Below, in pieces: positions 11,880-26,248 of a stretch of 64,000 bases of DNA. The notes under the pieces are model-generated. The model was not told the origin of the DNA and ran no database searches. It saw only the letters and a list, made by a program, of their open reading frames with translations. Position numbers and translations under genes: made by a program. Source of the stretch: Corynebacterium meridianum (GTDB taxonomy: Bacteria > Actinomycetota > Actinomycetes > Mycobacteriales > Mycobacteriaceae); contig NZ_JAEIOS010000015.1 in assembly GCF_016342265.1 (NCBI RefSeq), positions 62,001 through 126,000 on the forward strand. Direction: 5' to 3'. Positions within the stretch are counted from its first letter, which is position 1, and each line of letters starts with the position of its first letter.

Positions 11880-13868
11880 ATGCGCGACACCGCATCCAAC
11901 AGCAGCCGGCGCTTTCACCGGATCGCCCTCGCTGCAGTCCCCACCGCCATCGCCCTGGGCGTCGGCCTCCTCTCCCCGGTCGCCTCGGCCGAGCAGTCGA
12001 CGATCCTGGCGCAGAGTTCCGGTCTCAACGGCCTGTCCAGTGCATTCGGCTCCTCCGGCGGCATCTCCGACTACCTGAAGGAGGACAACGTTCCGGAGCG
12101 CACCCCGGTCAAGACGGAGTACCCCGACATCAAGGGTCTCCCGGAGGGGGTCGACGTCGTACGCCAGGAATGGCTGGGTACGCACCGTATCGCCCTGTTC
12201 ATCAAGTCCGCCGCGATGCCGGAGCAGCTGATGCAGGTCCAGATCCTGCTCGCCCGCGACTGGTACTCGCAGCCGAACGCTGAGTTCCCGAGCGTGTGGC
12301 TGCTCGACGGCCTGCGTGCCGTTGACGAGGAGTCCGGCTGGACGCTGAACACCAACGCCGAGCAGTTCTTCGCCGACAAGAACGTCAACGTCATCATGCC
12401 CATCGGCGGCGAGGCGTCCTTCTACACCGACTGGAACCGCCCCGACAACGGCAAGAACTACCAGTGGGAGAGCTTCCTCACGAAGGAGCTCCCGGCCGTT
12501 CTGCACCAGGGCTACCGGGCCAACGGGGAGCGCGCACTCATCGGACTGTCGATGGGCGGCACCGCCGCCGTCAACATCGCGGAGCACCGCCCCGACCTGT
12601 TCAAGTTCGTCGGCTCGTTCTCCGGCTACCTGGACACCACCTCCACCGGCATGCCGGCGATGATCTCCGGCGCGCTGCAGGAGGGCGGCGGCTACAGCGC
12701 CGACGCCATGTGGGGCCCCGCCGGCTCCCAGCGCTGGATCGACAACGACCCGAAGCTGGGTATCGAGGCGCTCAAGGGCAAGACCGTCTACGTCTCCGCG
12801 GGCTCCGGCCGCGACGACTTCGGTGAGCCCGGATCCGTCGCCACCGGCCCCTCCAACGAGGCGGGCAAGGGGCTCGAGGTCATCGCCCGCATGACCTCGC
12901 AGACCTTCGTCGAGGCAGCCAAGGACGCCGGCGTCCCCGTCATCGCCATGTTCCGCCCCTCCGGCGTGCACAACTGGCCGTACTGGCAGTTCGAGCTGAC
13001 CCAGGCGTGGCCGTACATCGCCGACACCCTCGCCCTGAAGGACGAGGACCGGGGCGCGGACTGCGTCACCATCGGCGCGATCGCGGATGCCACCGCCTCC
13101 GGCGCGTGGGGCAACTGCGTGAACAACGAGTACGACGTCGTCGCCGGCGACGGTGACGTCGGTAAGGCGCAGGACTTCCGCGGTGGCCAGGCGTACTGGT
13201 CCGCGGACACCGGGGCACACGTGATCATCGGCCGCATCGCCGCCCGCTACGCGGAGCTCGGCGGGCCCGGATCCTTCCTCGGGTTCCCGAAGACCAACGA
13301 ACTGACCCCGCCGGACGGCAAGGGCCGGTACGTCCACTTCGAGAACGGTTCCATCTACTGGACCCCCGAGACCGGTGCCTGGGAAATCCCCGCCGACATG
13401 TTCGAGTCCTGGGGCGGCCAGGGCTGGGAGACCGGCGTGCTGGGTTACCCGGTCGCCGAGGCCAAGGAGCTCGAGGGTAGCTGGATCCAGCAGTTCCAGG
13501 GCGGCTACGTCATCCGCACCCCGAAGAACGAGACCTACTGGTCCCGCGGACTCATCGCCCGCAAGTACGGCGAGATGAAGGCGACCGCCTCGAAGCTGGG
13601 TGCACCGACCTCCAACGAGTTCCTGATCGCCGGTGGTGCGCTGCAGAACTTCGAGAACGGCACCATCTACTGGTCCCCTGCCACCGGCGCACACGTCGTC
13701 TACAACGGCGACATCCGCGACCACTGGGGCACGACCGGGTGGGAGAACGGTAAGTTCGGGTGGCCGACCGGTGATCTCGAGGAAATCCCCGCAGGCGGCC
13801 TGAGGCAGTCCTTCCAGCACGGAACGATCAAGCAGGTCAACGGCAAAATCGTCGAGGAAATGAACTGA
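11880..13868 (+). CDS. cop1: PS1-type mycolyltransferase with C-terminal LGFP repeats
   Basis: 662 residues. A signal peptide (about 1-38, ending VASAEQ) is followed by the mycolyltransferase domain (about 60-385) with nucleophile Ser224 (GLSMGGTAA) and His364 (GVHNWP). About four LGFP repeats fill the C-terminus (for example [39 protein letters not shown]) and are thought to bind the cell wall. This architecture is that of corynebacterial PS1/Cop1. AAAGGA precedes the ATG, and the stop overlaps the following lipoprotein gene by one base (TGATG). Acts in the outer wall on trehalose mycolates. Confidence 0.95.
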   Translation: MRDTASNSSRRFHRIALAAVPTAIALGVGLLSPVASAEQSTILAQSSGLNGLSSAFGSSGGISDYLKEDNVPERTPVKTEYPDIKGLPEGVDVVRQEWLGTHRIALFIKSAAMPEQLMQVQILLARDWYSQPNAEFPSVWLLDGLRAVDEESGWTLNTNAEQFFADKNVNVIMPIGGEASFYTDWNRPDNGKNYQWESFLTKELPAVLHQGYRANGERALIGLSMGGTAAVNIAEHRPDLFKFVGSFSGYLDTTSTGMPAMISGALQEGGGYSADAMWGPAGSQRWIDNDPKLGIEALKGKTVYVSAGSGRDDFGEPGSVATGPSNEAGKGLEVIARMTSQTFVEAAKDAGVPVIAMFRPSGVHNWPYWQFELTQAWPYIADTLALKDEDRGADCVTIGAIADATASGAWGNCVNNEYDVVAGDGDVGKAQDFRGGQAYWSADTGAHVIIGRIAARYAELGGPGSFLGFPKTNELTPPDGKGRYVHFENGSIYWTPETGAWEIPADMFESWGGQGWETGVLGYPVAEAKELEGSWIQQFQGGYVIRTPKNETYWSRGLIARKYGEMKATASKLGAPTSNEFLIAGGALQNFENGTIYWSPATGAHVVYNGDIRDHWGTTGWENGKFGWPTGDLEEIPAGGLRQSFQHGTIKQVNGKIVEEMN

Positions 13869-14428
13869 TGCGCAGGTACACCCTTCCGCTGCTGGCTGTC
13901 GCGGCGCTCACGCTCGCGGGATGTGGCGGAGCCACGTCCGAGAGCGACGACACCGCCGACGCCGGCACCACGGCGTCCGCCTCCACGCTGCCCAGGGCGG
14001 ACTCCCCGACCGCCGGGCGCGAGGAATCGGACGAGGAGAAGGCCGCCCGGGAATCCCGGGAAGCGTCGCTCTCCTCCGCCAGCCCGGAACGCCGGGAGGT
14101 CGCTCCCGCACCCGTCGCACCGGCGGTGCCTGAACCCCGGGACGGCGCGGCGAAGGAGATCGATGAGATCCCCAGCCTCGCGCAGGACCGGAGCCCCGCC
14201 GATCTGGACTACCTGAAGGCCCTCAAGGACGGCGGAATCTCCGTCGACGGTGTCGAGGACCAGATGATCGGGGCCGCCGCCGAGGTGTGCCGCTCCGCCG
14301 CGAGCGGCGTGGAGAACTACACCCTGGAGGCCGTCGCGGGTCAGCTCGTCGAACAGGAACGGGCCTCCGCGCCGGTCCCGGAGATCGCTGATCGGATTGC
14401 CTCCGCCGCGAAGTCGGCGTACTGCTAG
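13868..14428 (+). CDS. DUF732-like lipoprotein
   Basis: 186 residues. The N-terminus is a lipoprotein signal with lipobox LAGC (Cys19). A low-complexity Ser/Glu/Arg/Pro-rich region (20-100) follows. The C-terminal part (about 115-186) has the pattern of DUF732, small mycobacterial secreted domains (YLKALKDGGISV, then conserved Cys and a final Cys in SAYC). Function is unknown. It is translationally coupled to the PS1-type mycolyltransferase and lies 5 bases before the cutinase-like gene, so a role beside these envelope enzymes is an inference from position only. Confidence 0.82.
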   Translation: MRRYTLPLLAVAALTLAGCGGATSESDDTADAGTTASASTLPRADSPTAGREESDEEKAARESREASLSSASPERREVAPAPVAPAVPEPRDGAAKEIDEIPSLAQDRSPADLDYLKALKDGGISVDGVEDQMIGAAAEVCRSAASGVENYTLEAVAGQLVEQERASAPVPEIADRIASAAKSAYC

Positions 14429-14433
14429 ACGGT

Positions 14434-15414
14434 ATGAAAAAGACGCTGACAGTCCTGGCCGTCATCATCGTCGTCGGCCTGATAGCCGTCGGAACGTGGC
14501 GGTGGGTCAACGATGAGGGGGTCATCCCGGGCCAGGAACCGGGGGAGCCCGGCGGGCCCGCGGCCACTGGACCGGTGCAACCGGACTGGTGTCCCGACGT
14601 CGAGGTCATCGCCGCACCGGGTACGTGGGAGTCGTCGCCCACGGACGATCCGGCGAACCCGTCGTTCAACCCCAACTCGTTCCTGCTGACGGTCACCCGT
14701 CCGCTGCAGGACAGGTATCCGGCGGACCGGGTGAAGGTGTGGACGCTGCCGTACACCGCGCAGTTCCGCAACATCAACGCCGACCACGAGATGACGTACG
14801 ACGAGTCCCGGAACGAGGGCACGTCGACGCTGGAGAACGAACTCCGGATCACCCACGGAGACTGCCCGCTCACCGACTTCATCATGACCGGGTTCTCCCA
14901 GGGCGCGGTCATCGTCGGCGACGTCGCCAGCGAGATCGGCCAGGGCTACGGAGCCGTGCCCGCCGAGCGGGTCAGGGGTGTCGCCCTGATCGCGGACGGT
15001 CGGCGTGAACCCGGTGTCGGGCAGGCCGCCGGTAACCCGGTCTCCGGTGTCGGCGCCGAGATCTCCCTGGAACTGCTCAACCCGGCCGTGCAGCTGGTCA
15101 CCCCGGGCGCCACGATGCGTGGACCCCGGGACGGCGGCTTCGGTGTCCTCGACGACCGGACCTTCCAGGTCTGTGCCCCGAACGACCACATCTGCGATGC
15201 CCCGCTGGGCGTCGGCAACGCGGTGGAGCGCGCCCAGGGGCTGATCGAGAACAACGGGGTGCACGCCCAATACGCGACGAATCCGAACGTGTTCCCGGGA
15301 TCAACCACCACGCAGTGGCTGATCGGCTGGATCTCCGGGCTCGTCGACCGTGCCCCGGCTCCCGTTCAGGCACCCGAGTCCGGTGTGGTCGACTCGGTGC
15401 CTCCGGTGCCCTGA
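14434..15414 (+). CDS. Cutinase-like envelope lipase/thioesterase (Rv3802 type)
   Basis: 326 residues. A single N-terminal membrane anchor (5-22) and Pro/Gly-rich linker precede a cutinase-fold hydrolase with nucleophile Ser155 in GFSQG, an Asp near 251 (CAPNDHICD) and His277 (GVHAQY). In mycobacteria the ortholog, next to fadD32, is an essential phospholipase/thioesterase that tunes mycolate content. The extracytoplasmic location follows from the anchor. It is part of the tight run cop1 - lipoprotein - cutinase and is separated from fadD32 by 109 bases. Confidence 0.92.
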   Translation: MKKTLTVLAVIIVVGLIAVGTWRWVNDEGVIPGQEPGEPGGPAATGPVQPDWCPDVEVIAAPGTWESSPTDDPANPSFNPNSFLLTVTRPLQDRYPADRVKVWTLPYTAQFRNINADHEMTYDESRNEGTSTLENELRITHGDCPLTDFIMTGFSQGAVIVGDVASEIGQGYGAVPAERVRGVALIADGRREPGVGQAAGNPVSGVGAEISLELLNPAVQLVTPGATMRGPRDGGFGVLDDRTFQVCAPNDHICDAPLGVGNAVERAQGLIENNGVHAQYATNPNVFPGSTTTQWLIGWISGLVDRAPAPVQAPESGVVDSVPPVP

Positions 15415-15447
15415 TACCGCGCGTCGACGGGGGTTTCGCCGGCAAAG

Positions 15448-15456
15448 TAATACACT
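15448..15456 (+). promoter_or_regulatory. Possible -10 region for fadD32
   Basis: TAATACACT contains two overlapping TANNNT-type -10 hexamers about 70 bases before the fadD32 start. No convincing -35 is seen, which is common in corynebacteria. Confidence 0.35.
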
Positions 15457-15523
15457 GGACCAAACTTACGATGCAGATTACGGTGCCGGACAGTGCGCAC
15501 CTCACCGACGAACGAGGAGAACA

Positions 15524-17368
15524 ATGGATCTCAAGGCGGCCATCGGCCAGTTCTTTGATGACAAGGGCCAGATCAACCTTCCCGAGCAGCTGACGCTCGC
15601 CGGACTGTGCGAGACGCTCTACATGGTGGAGGCCGCCTCCGGCGGTGCGGACCGTGACTGCCTCCGGTTCTGGGACTACTCGTCCAACCGTGAGGGTGAC
15701 TACACCGACTACTCGCGGAAGCAGATCAACACCCGCATCAAGGCCGTCGCCGCCCGGCTCCAGCAGATCGGGACCCTCGGGGACCGGGTCGCGATCCTCG
15801 CCGGGAACAGCCCCGAGTACATGTTCGGCTTCCTCGGTGCGATGTACGCGGGCATGGCCCCGATCCCGCTCTACGATCCGACGGAACCCGGCCACGGTGA
15901 CCACCTGACCGCGGTCCTCGCCGACTGCGAACCCAAGTTCATCCTGACGAACTCCGCCTCCGCGGCGGCCGTCCGCAAGCTGTTCGCCTCTCGCCCCGCC
16001 GCCGAACGGCCCCGCATCCTCACGATCGACGCGCTCCCGGACTCCCTCGCCGAGAGCTTCGTCAACCCCATGGAGACCGAGGCGGGCAAGCAGCTCGCCG
16101 CGTCCTCCACCTCCTCTCCGCTGGATCTCGTGGCCTTCCTGCAGTACACCTCCGGGTCGACGCGCACGCCCGCCGGCGTGGTGCTCACCAACCGCAACAT
16201 CATGACCAACGTGCTGCAGATCTTCGCCGCCGCGGACCTGAAACTGCCGCTGCGCGTCGTCTCCTGGCTGCCGTTGCACCACGACATGGGCATCATTCTC
16301 GCCGCGTTCTGCGTGATCCTCGGCCTGAAGATCGAGATGATGAACCCCCGTGACTTCATCCAGCAGCCCAGCCGCTGGCTGGAGCAGATCTCCGCTGGCG
16401 AGGAGGGCGAACACACCTACACCATCGTCCCGAACTTCGCCCTCGAGCTCGCGGTGCGTTACGGACGCCCCGCAGAGGGCCAGACCCTGGATCTCAGCCG
16501 TGTCGACGGCCTGATCGTCGGCTCCGAGCCGGTCACCCCGAAGGCCATCAACCAGTTCATCGAGACCTTCGGTGGATACGGTCTGGACACCAACGCCATC
16601 CGCCCCTCCTACGGCCTGGCCGAGGCGTCGCTCATCGTCTCCACCCCGCAGACCGACACCCGCCCGCTGATCACCTGGGTCGACCGCGAGCGCCTCAACG
16701 AGGGCACCGTGGAACTCGTCGACGGCCCCGCCGACAACGCCGCGGCCCTCGTGTCCAACGGCCAGGTCGCCCGCCCCCAGCACCTCGTCATCGTCGATCC
16801 CGAGACCCGCTGCGAGGTGCCCGACGGCACCGTCGGCGAGATGTGGACCCACGGCGACAACACCGCCGCCGGCTACCTCGACCGCCCCGCCGACACCGCC
16901 GAGACCTTCCGCAACACCCTCGCCGGCCGCCTGCCGGAGAACTCCCGCGCCGAGGGCGCCCCGGACGACGACCGCTGGATGGCGACCGGCGACCTCGGCG
17001 TCATCGTGGACAACGAGCTCTACATCACCGGCCGCCGCAAGGACCTCATCATCATCGCGGGCCGGAACCACTACCCGCAGGACATCGAGTACACCGTCGA
17101 CCACGCCTCGGACCACATCCGCCCGGCCGCCATCGCGGCGTTCGCCGTCCCCGGCGACGAGGTGGAGAAGCTCGTCATCATCGCGGAACGCGATCTCGGC
17201 CGGGATTCCGACGGTGACGCCGCGGCGATCGACGCGATCCGCACCGCCGTGTCCACCTCGCACGGCGTGGTCCCCGCGGACATCGTGATCGTCGGACCCG
17301 ACGAGATCAAGCGCAGTTCCAGCGGTAAGATTGCGCGGAGGGTCTGTCGCCGCGACTATCTCGCATAG
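15524..17368 (+). CDS. fadD32: Long-chain fatty-acyl-AMP ligase FadD32
   Basis: 614 residues. It activates the meromycolate-type fatty acid as acyl-AMP and loads it on the N-terminal carrier domain of Pks13. The adenylation core begins near Tyr208 (YTSGSTRTPAGVVLTN), with SWLPLHHDMG, SYGLAEAS, the ATGDLG signature and ITGRRKDLIIIAGRNHYPQDIE near the C-terminal hinge. FAAL enzymes have this SGSTRTPAGV form. A GAGGAG sequence precedes the ATG at 15524; the longer frame would run into the promoter. Followed by pks13 after 168 bases that contain a nested hairpin. Confidence 0.96.
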   Translation: MDLKAAIGQFFDDKGQINLPEQLTLAGLCETLYMVEAASGGADRDCLRFWDYSSNREGDYTDYSRKQINTRIKAVAARLQQIGTLGDRVAILAGNSPEYMFGFLGAMYAGMAPIPLYDPTEPGHGDHLTAVLADCEPKFILTNSASAAAVRKLFASRPAAERPRILTIDALPDSLAESFVNPMETEAGKQLAASSTSSPLDLVAFLQYTSGSTRTPAGVVLTNRNIMTNVLQIFAAADLKLPLRVVSWLPLHHDMGIILAAFCVILGLKIEMMNPRDFIQQPSRWLEQISAGEEGEHTYTIVPNFALELAVRYGRPAEGQTLDLSRVDGLIVGSEPVTPKAINQFIETFGGYGLDTNAIRPSYGLAEASLIVSTPQTDTRPLITWVDRERLNEGTVELVDGPADNAAALVSNGQVARPQHLVIVDPETRCEVPDGTVGEMWTHGDNTAAGYLDRPADTAETFRNTLAGRLPENSRAEGAPDDDRWMATGDLGVIVDNELYITGRRKDLIIIAGRNHYPQDIEYTVDHASDHIRPAAIAAFAVPGDEVEKLVIIAERDLGRDSDGDAAAIDAIRTAVSTSHGVVPADIVIVGPDEIKRSSSGKIARRVCRRDYLA

Positions 17369-17390
17369 GGATCATCAGCCATACCGTCAG

Positions 17391-17447
17391 GGACCCTCCG
17401 TGGAATCCGCCCCGTCGCACCGACGGAGAGGAAACCACGGGGGGTCC
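17391..17447 (+). terminator. Nested hairpin between fadD32 and pks13
   Basis: The outer arms 17391-17403 and 17435-17447 pair at 12 of 13 positions. Inside, CCGTCG-CAC-CGACGG (17412-17426) forms a second perfect stem. There is no T-run directly after it, so it may be a partial terminator, an RNA-processing or stability element, or a block between the two genes. Confidence 0.5.
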
Positions 17448-17536
17448 GTCCGCTGTCGGAGGTGAAACATTCATAACGGCGGCGGAGATAGTTCATGAAG
17501 ACCGAAATCACCACACGAAAAGAGTGAAGCCACCGC

Positions 17537-22381
<4,845 letters not shown>

Positions 22382-22404
22382 GACAGAAGAGAAAAAGGGG
22401 CGAC

Positions 22405-23955
22405 GTGACCGGCCACACTACCGCTGAAAAGCTCGCGGATCTGCACGCCAAACTCGCGCGGGCACAGGATCCGGGCAGTGAGAAAGCCCGTGCCAAGCGT
22501 GACGCCGAAGGTCTGACGACGCCCCGCCACCGCATCTCCCGGCTTCTCGACGAGGGGTCCTTCGTCGAGATCGGGGCGCTCGGGCGAACCCCCGACACCC
22601 CGGACGCCCCGTACGGCGACGGTGTTGTCGCCGGCTACGGCCGTATCGGGGGCCGACCGGTCGCGGTCTACGCCCACGACAAGACCGTGTTCGGCGGTTC
22701 GGTGGGCGTGACCTTCGGCAAGAAGGTCTGCGAGGTGATGGACATGGCCATCAAGATCGGCTGCCCCGTCATCGGGATCAACGATTCCGGTGGTGCCCGC
22801 ATCCAGGACGCCGTCACCTCCCTGGCGATGTACTCCGAGATCGCCCGCCGCCAGCTGCCTCTCTCGGGACGCAGCCCGCAGATCTCGATCATGCTGGGCA
22901 AGTGCGCCGGTGGTGCGGTGTACGCCCCCGTGACCACTGACTTCGTCGTCGCCGTGGCGGACCGCGCCGAGATGTACGTCACCGGTCCCGAGATCATCAA
23001 GAGCGTCACCGGCGAGGTTATCTCATCGGCCGAACTCGGTGGCGCCTACGAGCAGATGCTCAACGGCAACGTCTCCTACGTCGCCACCGACGAGGAGGAC
23101 GCCTACGATTACGTCCACGAGCTCCTCGACCACCTGCCGAGTTCCTGCTTCGAACCGGCGCCCGTGTACGCCGCCGAGGACGACACACCCACCGAACGGG
23201 ACATGGCGCTCGACTCGTTCATGCCGGACGACACCAACGCCGGCTACGACATGCACGATCTCCTCGACCGGGTCTTCGATGACGAGGGCCTGCTGGAGAT
23301 TCAGGCCGACTACGCGCCGAACATGATCACCGGTTTCGCCCGGATCGACGGCCGGAGTGTCGGTGTCGTCGCGAACCAGCCCATGTTCTACGCCGGCTGC
23401 ATCGACGCCGACGCCGCCGACAAGTCCTCTCGCTTCATCCGGATCTGCGACGCCTACAACATCCCGCTGGTGTTCGTCGTCGACACCCCCGGCTACCTGC
23501 CTGGCGTCGAGCAGGAGAAGCTCGGCCTGATCCACCGTGGTGCGAAGCTCGGGTTCTCTGTCGTGGAGGCCACGGTGCCGAAGATCTCCCTCATCGTCCG
23601 CAAGGCATACGGCGGCGCCTACGCCGTGATGGGCTCGAAGTCCCTCTCCGGTGACATCAACCTCGCGTGGCCCACCGCCCAGGTCGCCGTCATGGGGGCC
23701 GCCGCAGCCGTCGTGATGATCCAGGGCAGGCAGATCGCCGCCGCCCCGCCGGAGCAGCGCGAGTACATGAAGAAACTGTTCATGGACTTCTACGACGAGA
23801 ACATGACCAGCCCCTACGTCGCGGCTGAACGCGGCTACATCGACGCCATGATCGAACCCAACCAGACCCGTGTTGCGCTCCGGCAGGCCCTGCGGCAGCT
23901 GTCCACCAAGCGGGTTCCCGTGGAGCAGAAGAAACACACGATCATGCCGATGTGA
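22405..23955 (+). CDS. accD4: Acyl-CoA carboxylase beta subunit AccD4
   Basis: 516 residues, a carboxyltransferase subunit. It carboxylates the alpha chain of mycolic acid with biotinylated AccA3-type partners encoded elsewhere. Both crotonase-like halves are present. The N-terminal half has GINDSGGARIQDAV and GKCAGGAVYAPV; the C-terminal half has FVVDTPGYLPGVEQE, RKAYGGAYAVMGSK and an end (GYIDAMIEP) typical of propionyl-CoA carboxylase beta chains. The start is GTG with AAAAAGGGG upstream. Third gene of the fadD32-pks13-accD4 set. Confidence 0.95.
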   Translation: MTGHTTAEKLADLHAKLARAQDPGSEKARAKRDAEGLTTPRHRISRLLDEGSFVEIGALGRTPDTPDAPYGDGVVAGYGRIGGRPVAVYAHDKTVFGGSVGVTFGKKVCEVMDMAIKIGCPVIGINDSGGARIQDAVTSLAMYSEIARRQLPLSGRSPQISIMLGKCAGGAVYAPVTTDFVVAVADRAEMYVTGPEIIKSVTGEVISSAELGGAYEQMLNGNVSYVATDEEDAYDYVHELLDHLPSSCFEPAPVYAAEDDTPTERDMALDSFMPDDTNAGYDMHDLLDRVFDDEGLLEIQADYAPNMITGFARIDGRSVGVVANQPMFYAGCIDADAADKSSRFIRICDAYNIPLVFVVDTPGYLPGVEQEKLGLIHRGAKLGFSVVEATVPKISLIVRKAYGGAYAVMGSKSLSGDINLAWPTAQVAVMGAAAAVVMIQGRQIAAAPPEQREYMKKLFMDFYDENMTSPYVAAERGYIDAMIEPNQTRVALRQALRQLSTKRVPVEQKKHTIMPM

Positions 23956-24074
23956 CAGCGCTCCGGGAGGGGGCAGGCACCATGCCTGTGACCAGCGGGA
24001 ACCGCCACTTCACAGTCTGTGGGCAGCCTGTTCCGGGCCCCGTTGCCCGCATTCATCCCGCAGCGGGCGGTCCC

Positions 24075-24344
24075 TCAGTCGCGGTGGTGCGTGAGCGGAA
24101 CGATGACCCTGCGTACGAGTAGCCACACGGCGGGGCCGATCACCGGGGTGAGTAGGCACAGAACCGCGCACAGCAGAGCCGTCGTTGGCGTGGACCCCGC
24201 CCGTTCCACGGAATAGACGGCGGTCGCCGTGAGAACCACGAGTACCAGAGCACTGAGCCAGACCGTCGGGCTGTCCATCGCCGCACCGTACCCCGACAGG
24301 GACAGTGGGTCGTGGGCGGTACTCGGGGTGGTGGCGGTGGGCAC
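24075..24344 (-). CDS. Small two-helix membrane protein (PLDc_N-like)
   Basis: 89 residues from a GTG start that has AAGGAA 6 bases upstream. Two transmembrane helices, WLSALVLVVLTATAVYSV and ALLCAVLCLLTPVIGPAVWL, are separated by a short polar turn. A basic tail RRVIVPLTHHRD follows. The PVIGPxxWL motif resembles the N-terminal membrane domain of cardiolipin-synthase-like proteins (PLDc_N), which also occurs alone in actinobacteria. Function unknown. A shorter form could start at the internal Met23. It points away from the convergent accD4. Confidence 0.62.
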   Translation of the reverse strand: MPTATTPSTAHDPLSLSGYGAAMDSPTVWLSALVLVVLTATAVYSVERAGSTPTTALLCAVLCLLTPVIGPAVWLLVRRVIVPLTHHRD

Positions 24345-24897
24345 GGGGTTCCTTCCCGATGGCGGTGACTGTGGACGACCGGGGCCGGTGGATCGGATGC
24401 GGTGGACTGTGTTTCAGAGCGCGAACTGCATGGTACATCCAGGCGTCGCGCAGCCCGTCGGCCAGATATGCCCCGGCCGCTATTCGCCCCGGGCAGTTCT
24501 CGGTCGGCCCGACCAGTCGACTCCGGTGGGCAACCCGACGGGTGCCGCTGACCGGCATCGTGACGGAAGGGGGCTTTCTCGGCCGGCTGTCCGGTCCGCG
24601 CAGGATGCGTACTTCCACTTCCCCGGCGCCGCTCATTCGGCGGCGTCCCGGTCGCGCGCACCACCCGGTGCACCATGTGTGAGCCTACGCATCGTTCGCC
24701 GGGTGGGGTTGGCTGCACGAATACTGTCACATTCAGGATGGCTGGCGGGGAGGCCGGTCGGCTTCCGGCCGGGACGGAGCTTCGGCACGCGGTTCCAGCC
24801 GTACACAGCGGTGCTTTCTCGGGGGTGATCTTCGACCCGATGGTGGGGCACCGAGCTCGTCCGGGCGGCGCGGCGCCCCGGTGACTGTCAAAGACCC
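24345..24897. other. About 550 bp without a recognisable gene
   Basis: Several long frames are open on both strands, but their translations are Arg/Pro/Ser-rich and overlap each other, as expected from chance frames in G+C-rich DNA. One minus-strand stretch reads GRIAAGAYLADGLRDAWM near 24420-24480 and could be a relic of a gene. I see no RNA gene. Confidence 0.4.
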
Positions 24898-24926
24898 TTG
24901 ACCACGACGGTAGTCTGGCCTAGTCT
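24898..24926 (+). promoter_or_regulatory. Promoter of the membrane-protein/XRE pair
   Basis: TTGACC (24898-24903), a 17-base spacer and TAGTCT (24921-24926) form a good sigma-70-type promoter. TAGTCT also occurs at 24911-24916, ten bases earlier, giving a direct repeat that the downstream XRE protein could bind. Confidence 0.65.
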
Positions 24927-24967
24927 CGGTGATGTCAAGGAAACTTAACTCCGAGGAGTGGAAAACC

Positions 24968-25423
24968 ATGAACGGGACCCGCACCCGATTCGGCCGCGCG
25001 AAGTTCGGCGGAACCCCGAAAACCCTGATCGCGCTCTCCCTGGTGAGCGGCATCATCGTCGCGGTCGGCTTCGGGAGCGTTGTGGCGCTGACGCGATTCA
25101 CCGGCAACCCTCTGCTCGCAGTCACCGTGTCCAGCGTGTGCATCGCCCCGGTGTCCACCGCCGGAGCATGGGCGCTGATGGTTGACCGCGGGTCCATCGC
25201 GGGTGCCGTGGAGCGGCCCGGGGAATCGATCGAGAACCACTGGTACGCGCAAGCCGCACAGGACACCTTTCATACGGCGCTGATCTCGGTTGGAGTGCTC
25301 GGTGTCGCATCGGTGTTCTGGGACTTCTCTGTGTCCGGATCCCTGATGGCGATATACGTCGGTTCTTTCCTGATGGGGGTCTTCGCCGTCGCCTTCGGTC
25401 TCCGCAAGCTGCGGGAAAGCTAG
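24968..25423 (+). CDS. Four-helix membrane protein paired with an XRE regulator
   Basis: 151 residues with about four hydrophobic helices (LIALSLVSGIIVAVGFGSVV, LLAVTVSSVCIAPV, TALISVGVLGVASVFW, MAIYVGSFLMGVFAVAFGL). The ATG at 24968 has GAGGAG at proper spacing; the frame is open slightly upstream to 24929, but the internal site fits better. The next gene, a small XRE protein, starts 3 bases after the stop, so the two are one transcript. Such pairs of a small membrane protein and a YozG-like XRE repressor are common in Gram-positive bacteria; the stimulus is unknown. Confidence 0.75.
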   Translation: MNGTRTRFGRAKFGGTPKTLIALSLVSGIIVAVGFGSVVALTRFTGNPLLAVTVSSVCIAPVSTAGAWALMVDRGSIAGAVERPGESIENHWYAQAAQDTFHTALISVGVLGVASVFWDFSVSGSLMAIYVGSFLMGVFAVAFGLRKLRES

Positions 25424-25426
25424 ATC

Positions 25427-25654
25427 GTGGACAACAGGCTCAGGCAGCTACGTGAACAGCACGGGCTGTCGCAACAGAAGTTGGCTGACGCCCTGGGGGT
25501 GTCACGGCAGACCGTCATCAGCATTGAGAAGGGCCGCTACCACCCTTCCCTGCCCCTGGCGTTCCAGCTGGCCGAACGCTTCTCCTGCCGCATCGAGGAC
25601 ATATTCATCCCACATCCCGGCAGGGGGGCGGACCGGGGGGCCGTCCAGGTGTGA
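25427..25654 (+). CDS. Small XRE-family (Cro/CI) regulator
   Basis: 75 residues with GTG start. The whole protein is one helix-turn-helix domain: LRQLREQHGLSQQKLADALG, VSRQTVISIEKG, YHPSLPLAFQLAERFSC, ending RIEDIFIP. This is the typical minimal repressor (YgzD/YozG-like) that controls its own operon with a membrane partner, here the gene at 24968. The duplicated TAGTCT in the upstream promoter is a plausible binding site (inference). Confidence 0.88.
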   Translation: MDNRLRQLREQHGLSQQKLADALGVSRQTVISIEKGRYHPSLPLAFQLAERFSCRIEDIFIPHPGRGADRGAVQV

Positions 25655-26170
25655 ACTCTCTCATGGACGGATCAGTCGGTTATGACCAGTCCCCGCCCAA
25701 CGGGGGGGACGTCGGCTCGGGCTGGGGAAAACTCGCCCGTCGGTGTCGCAGTGCCCTTGGGTGCGAGCCGCCTCGCCCGGTACCGTGGTGATCCCGGCTC
25801 GGTACGGGCGGTCAGGATCTTCGCGGAACTGCCGGCGCCCGAGGACATGAACCCGGCGGGAGGGGACCTCTTTCGTGGTGGTTTCGCCGAACCGGTTCCG
25901 GTGGGCAGGGGATCTGTCGGTCGTACCCCTTTGAAACCGACACCCTGCATCCACGGTGAAGTCGGGTTCGGAGATGAGCGTCCCGGGCCGGGCCACCTTT
26001 CGACGAAAACTCCCCGGGCAACTGGGCCCGGTTATCCGGCACATGTGTGAAGTGAACACGCCCGCGACGAATCAGCGCCGCGCCAGGATTGATTCGCGGG
26101 GCGTCCCGGCGGACACGACCGCTCTCGGCCCGCGTCCCCGCTCGAATGGAGACCACGGGTGCGGACACCG
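25655..26170. other. About 510 bp without a recognisable gene
   Basis: Open frames on both strands overlap and give Gly/Pro/Arg-rich translations with no domain. I see no convincing promoter, terminator or RNA gene. Confidence 0.4.
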
Positions 26171-26175
26171 CGTTG

Positions 26176-26181
26176 TAGTGT
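26176..26181 (+). promoter_or_regulatory. Possible -10 box for the 33-residue ORF
   Basis: TAGTGT lies 68 bases before the TTG start of the small ORF and matches the corynebacterial TANNNT pattern. A -35 element is not evident. Confidence 0.3.
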
Positions 26182-26248
26182 GGATGGGCACCAGCCCCGC
26201 CGGAGACCGCCCTCTCCGGTCGCCCGATCACCCCGGAGGAGAACACCC

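Noticed and set aside
24229..24828. Overlapping frames of about 200 codons on both strands
   Set aside because: Translations are Arg/Pro/Ser-rich, lack ribosome binding sites and exclude each other; only the small minus-strand membrane protein at 24075-24344 is kept.
25682..26050. Plus-strand frame of 122 codons
   Set aside because: Gly/Pro-rich, no start signal, and frames of similar quality lie on the other strand.
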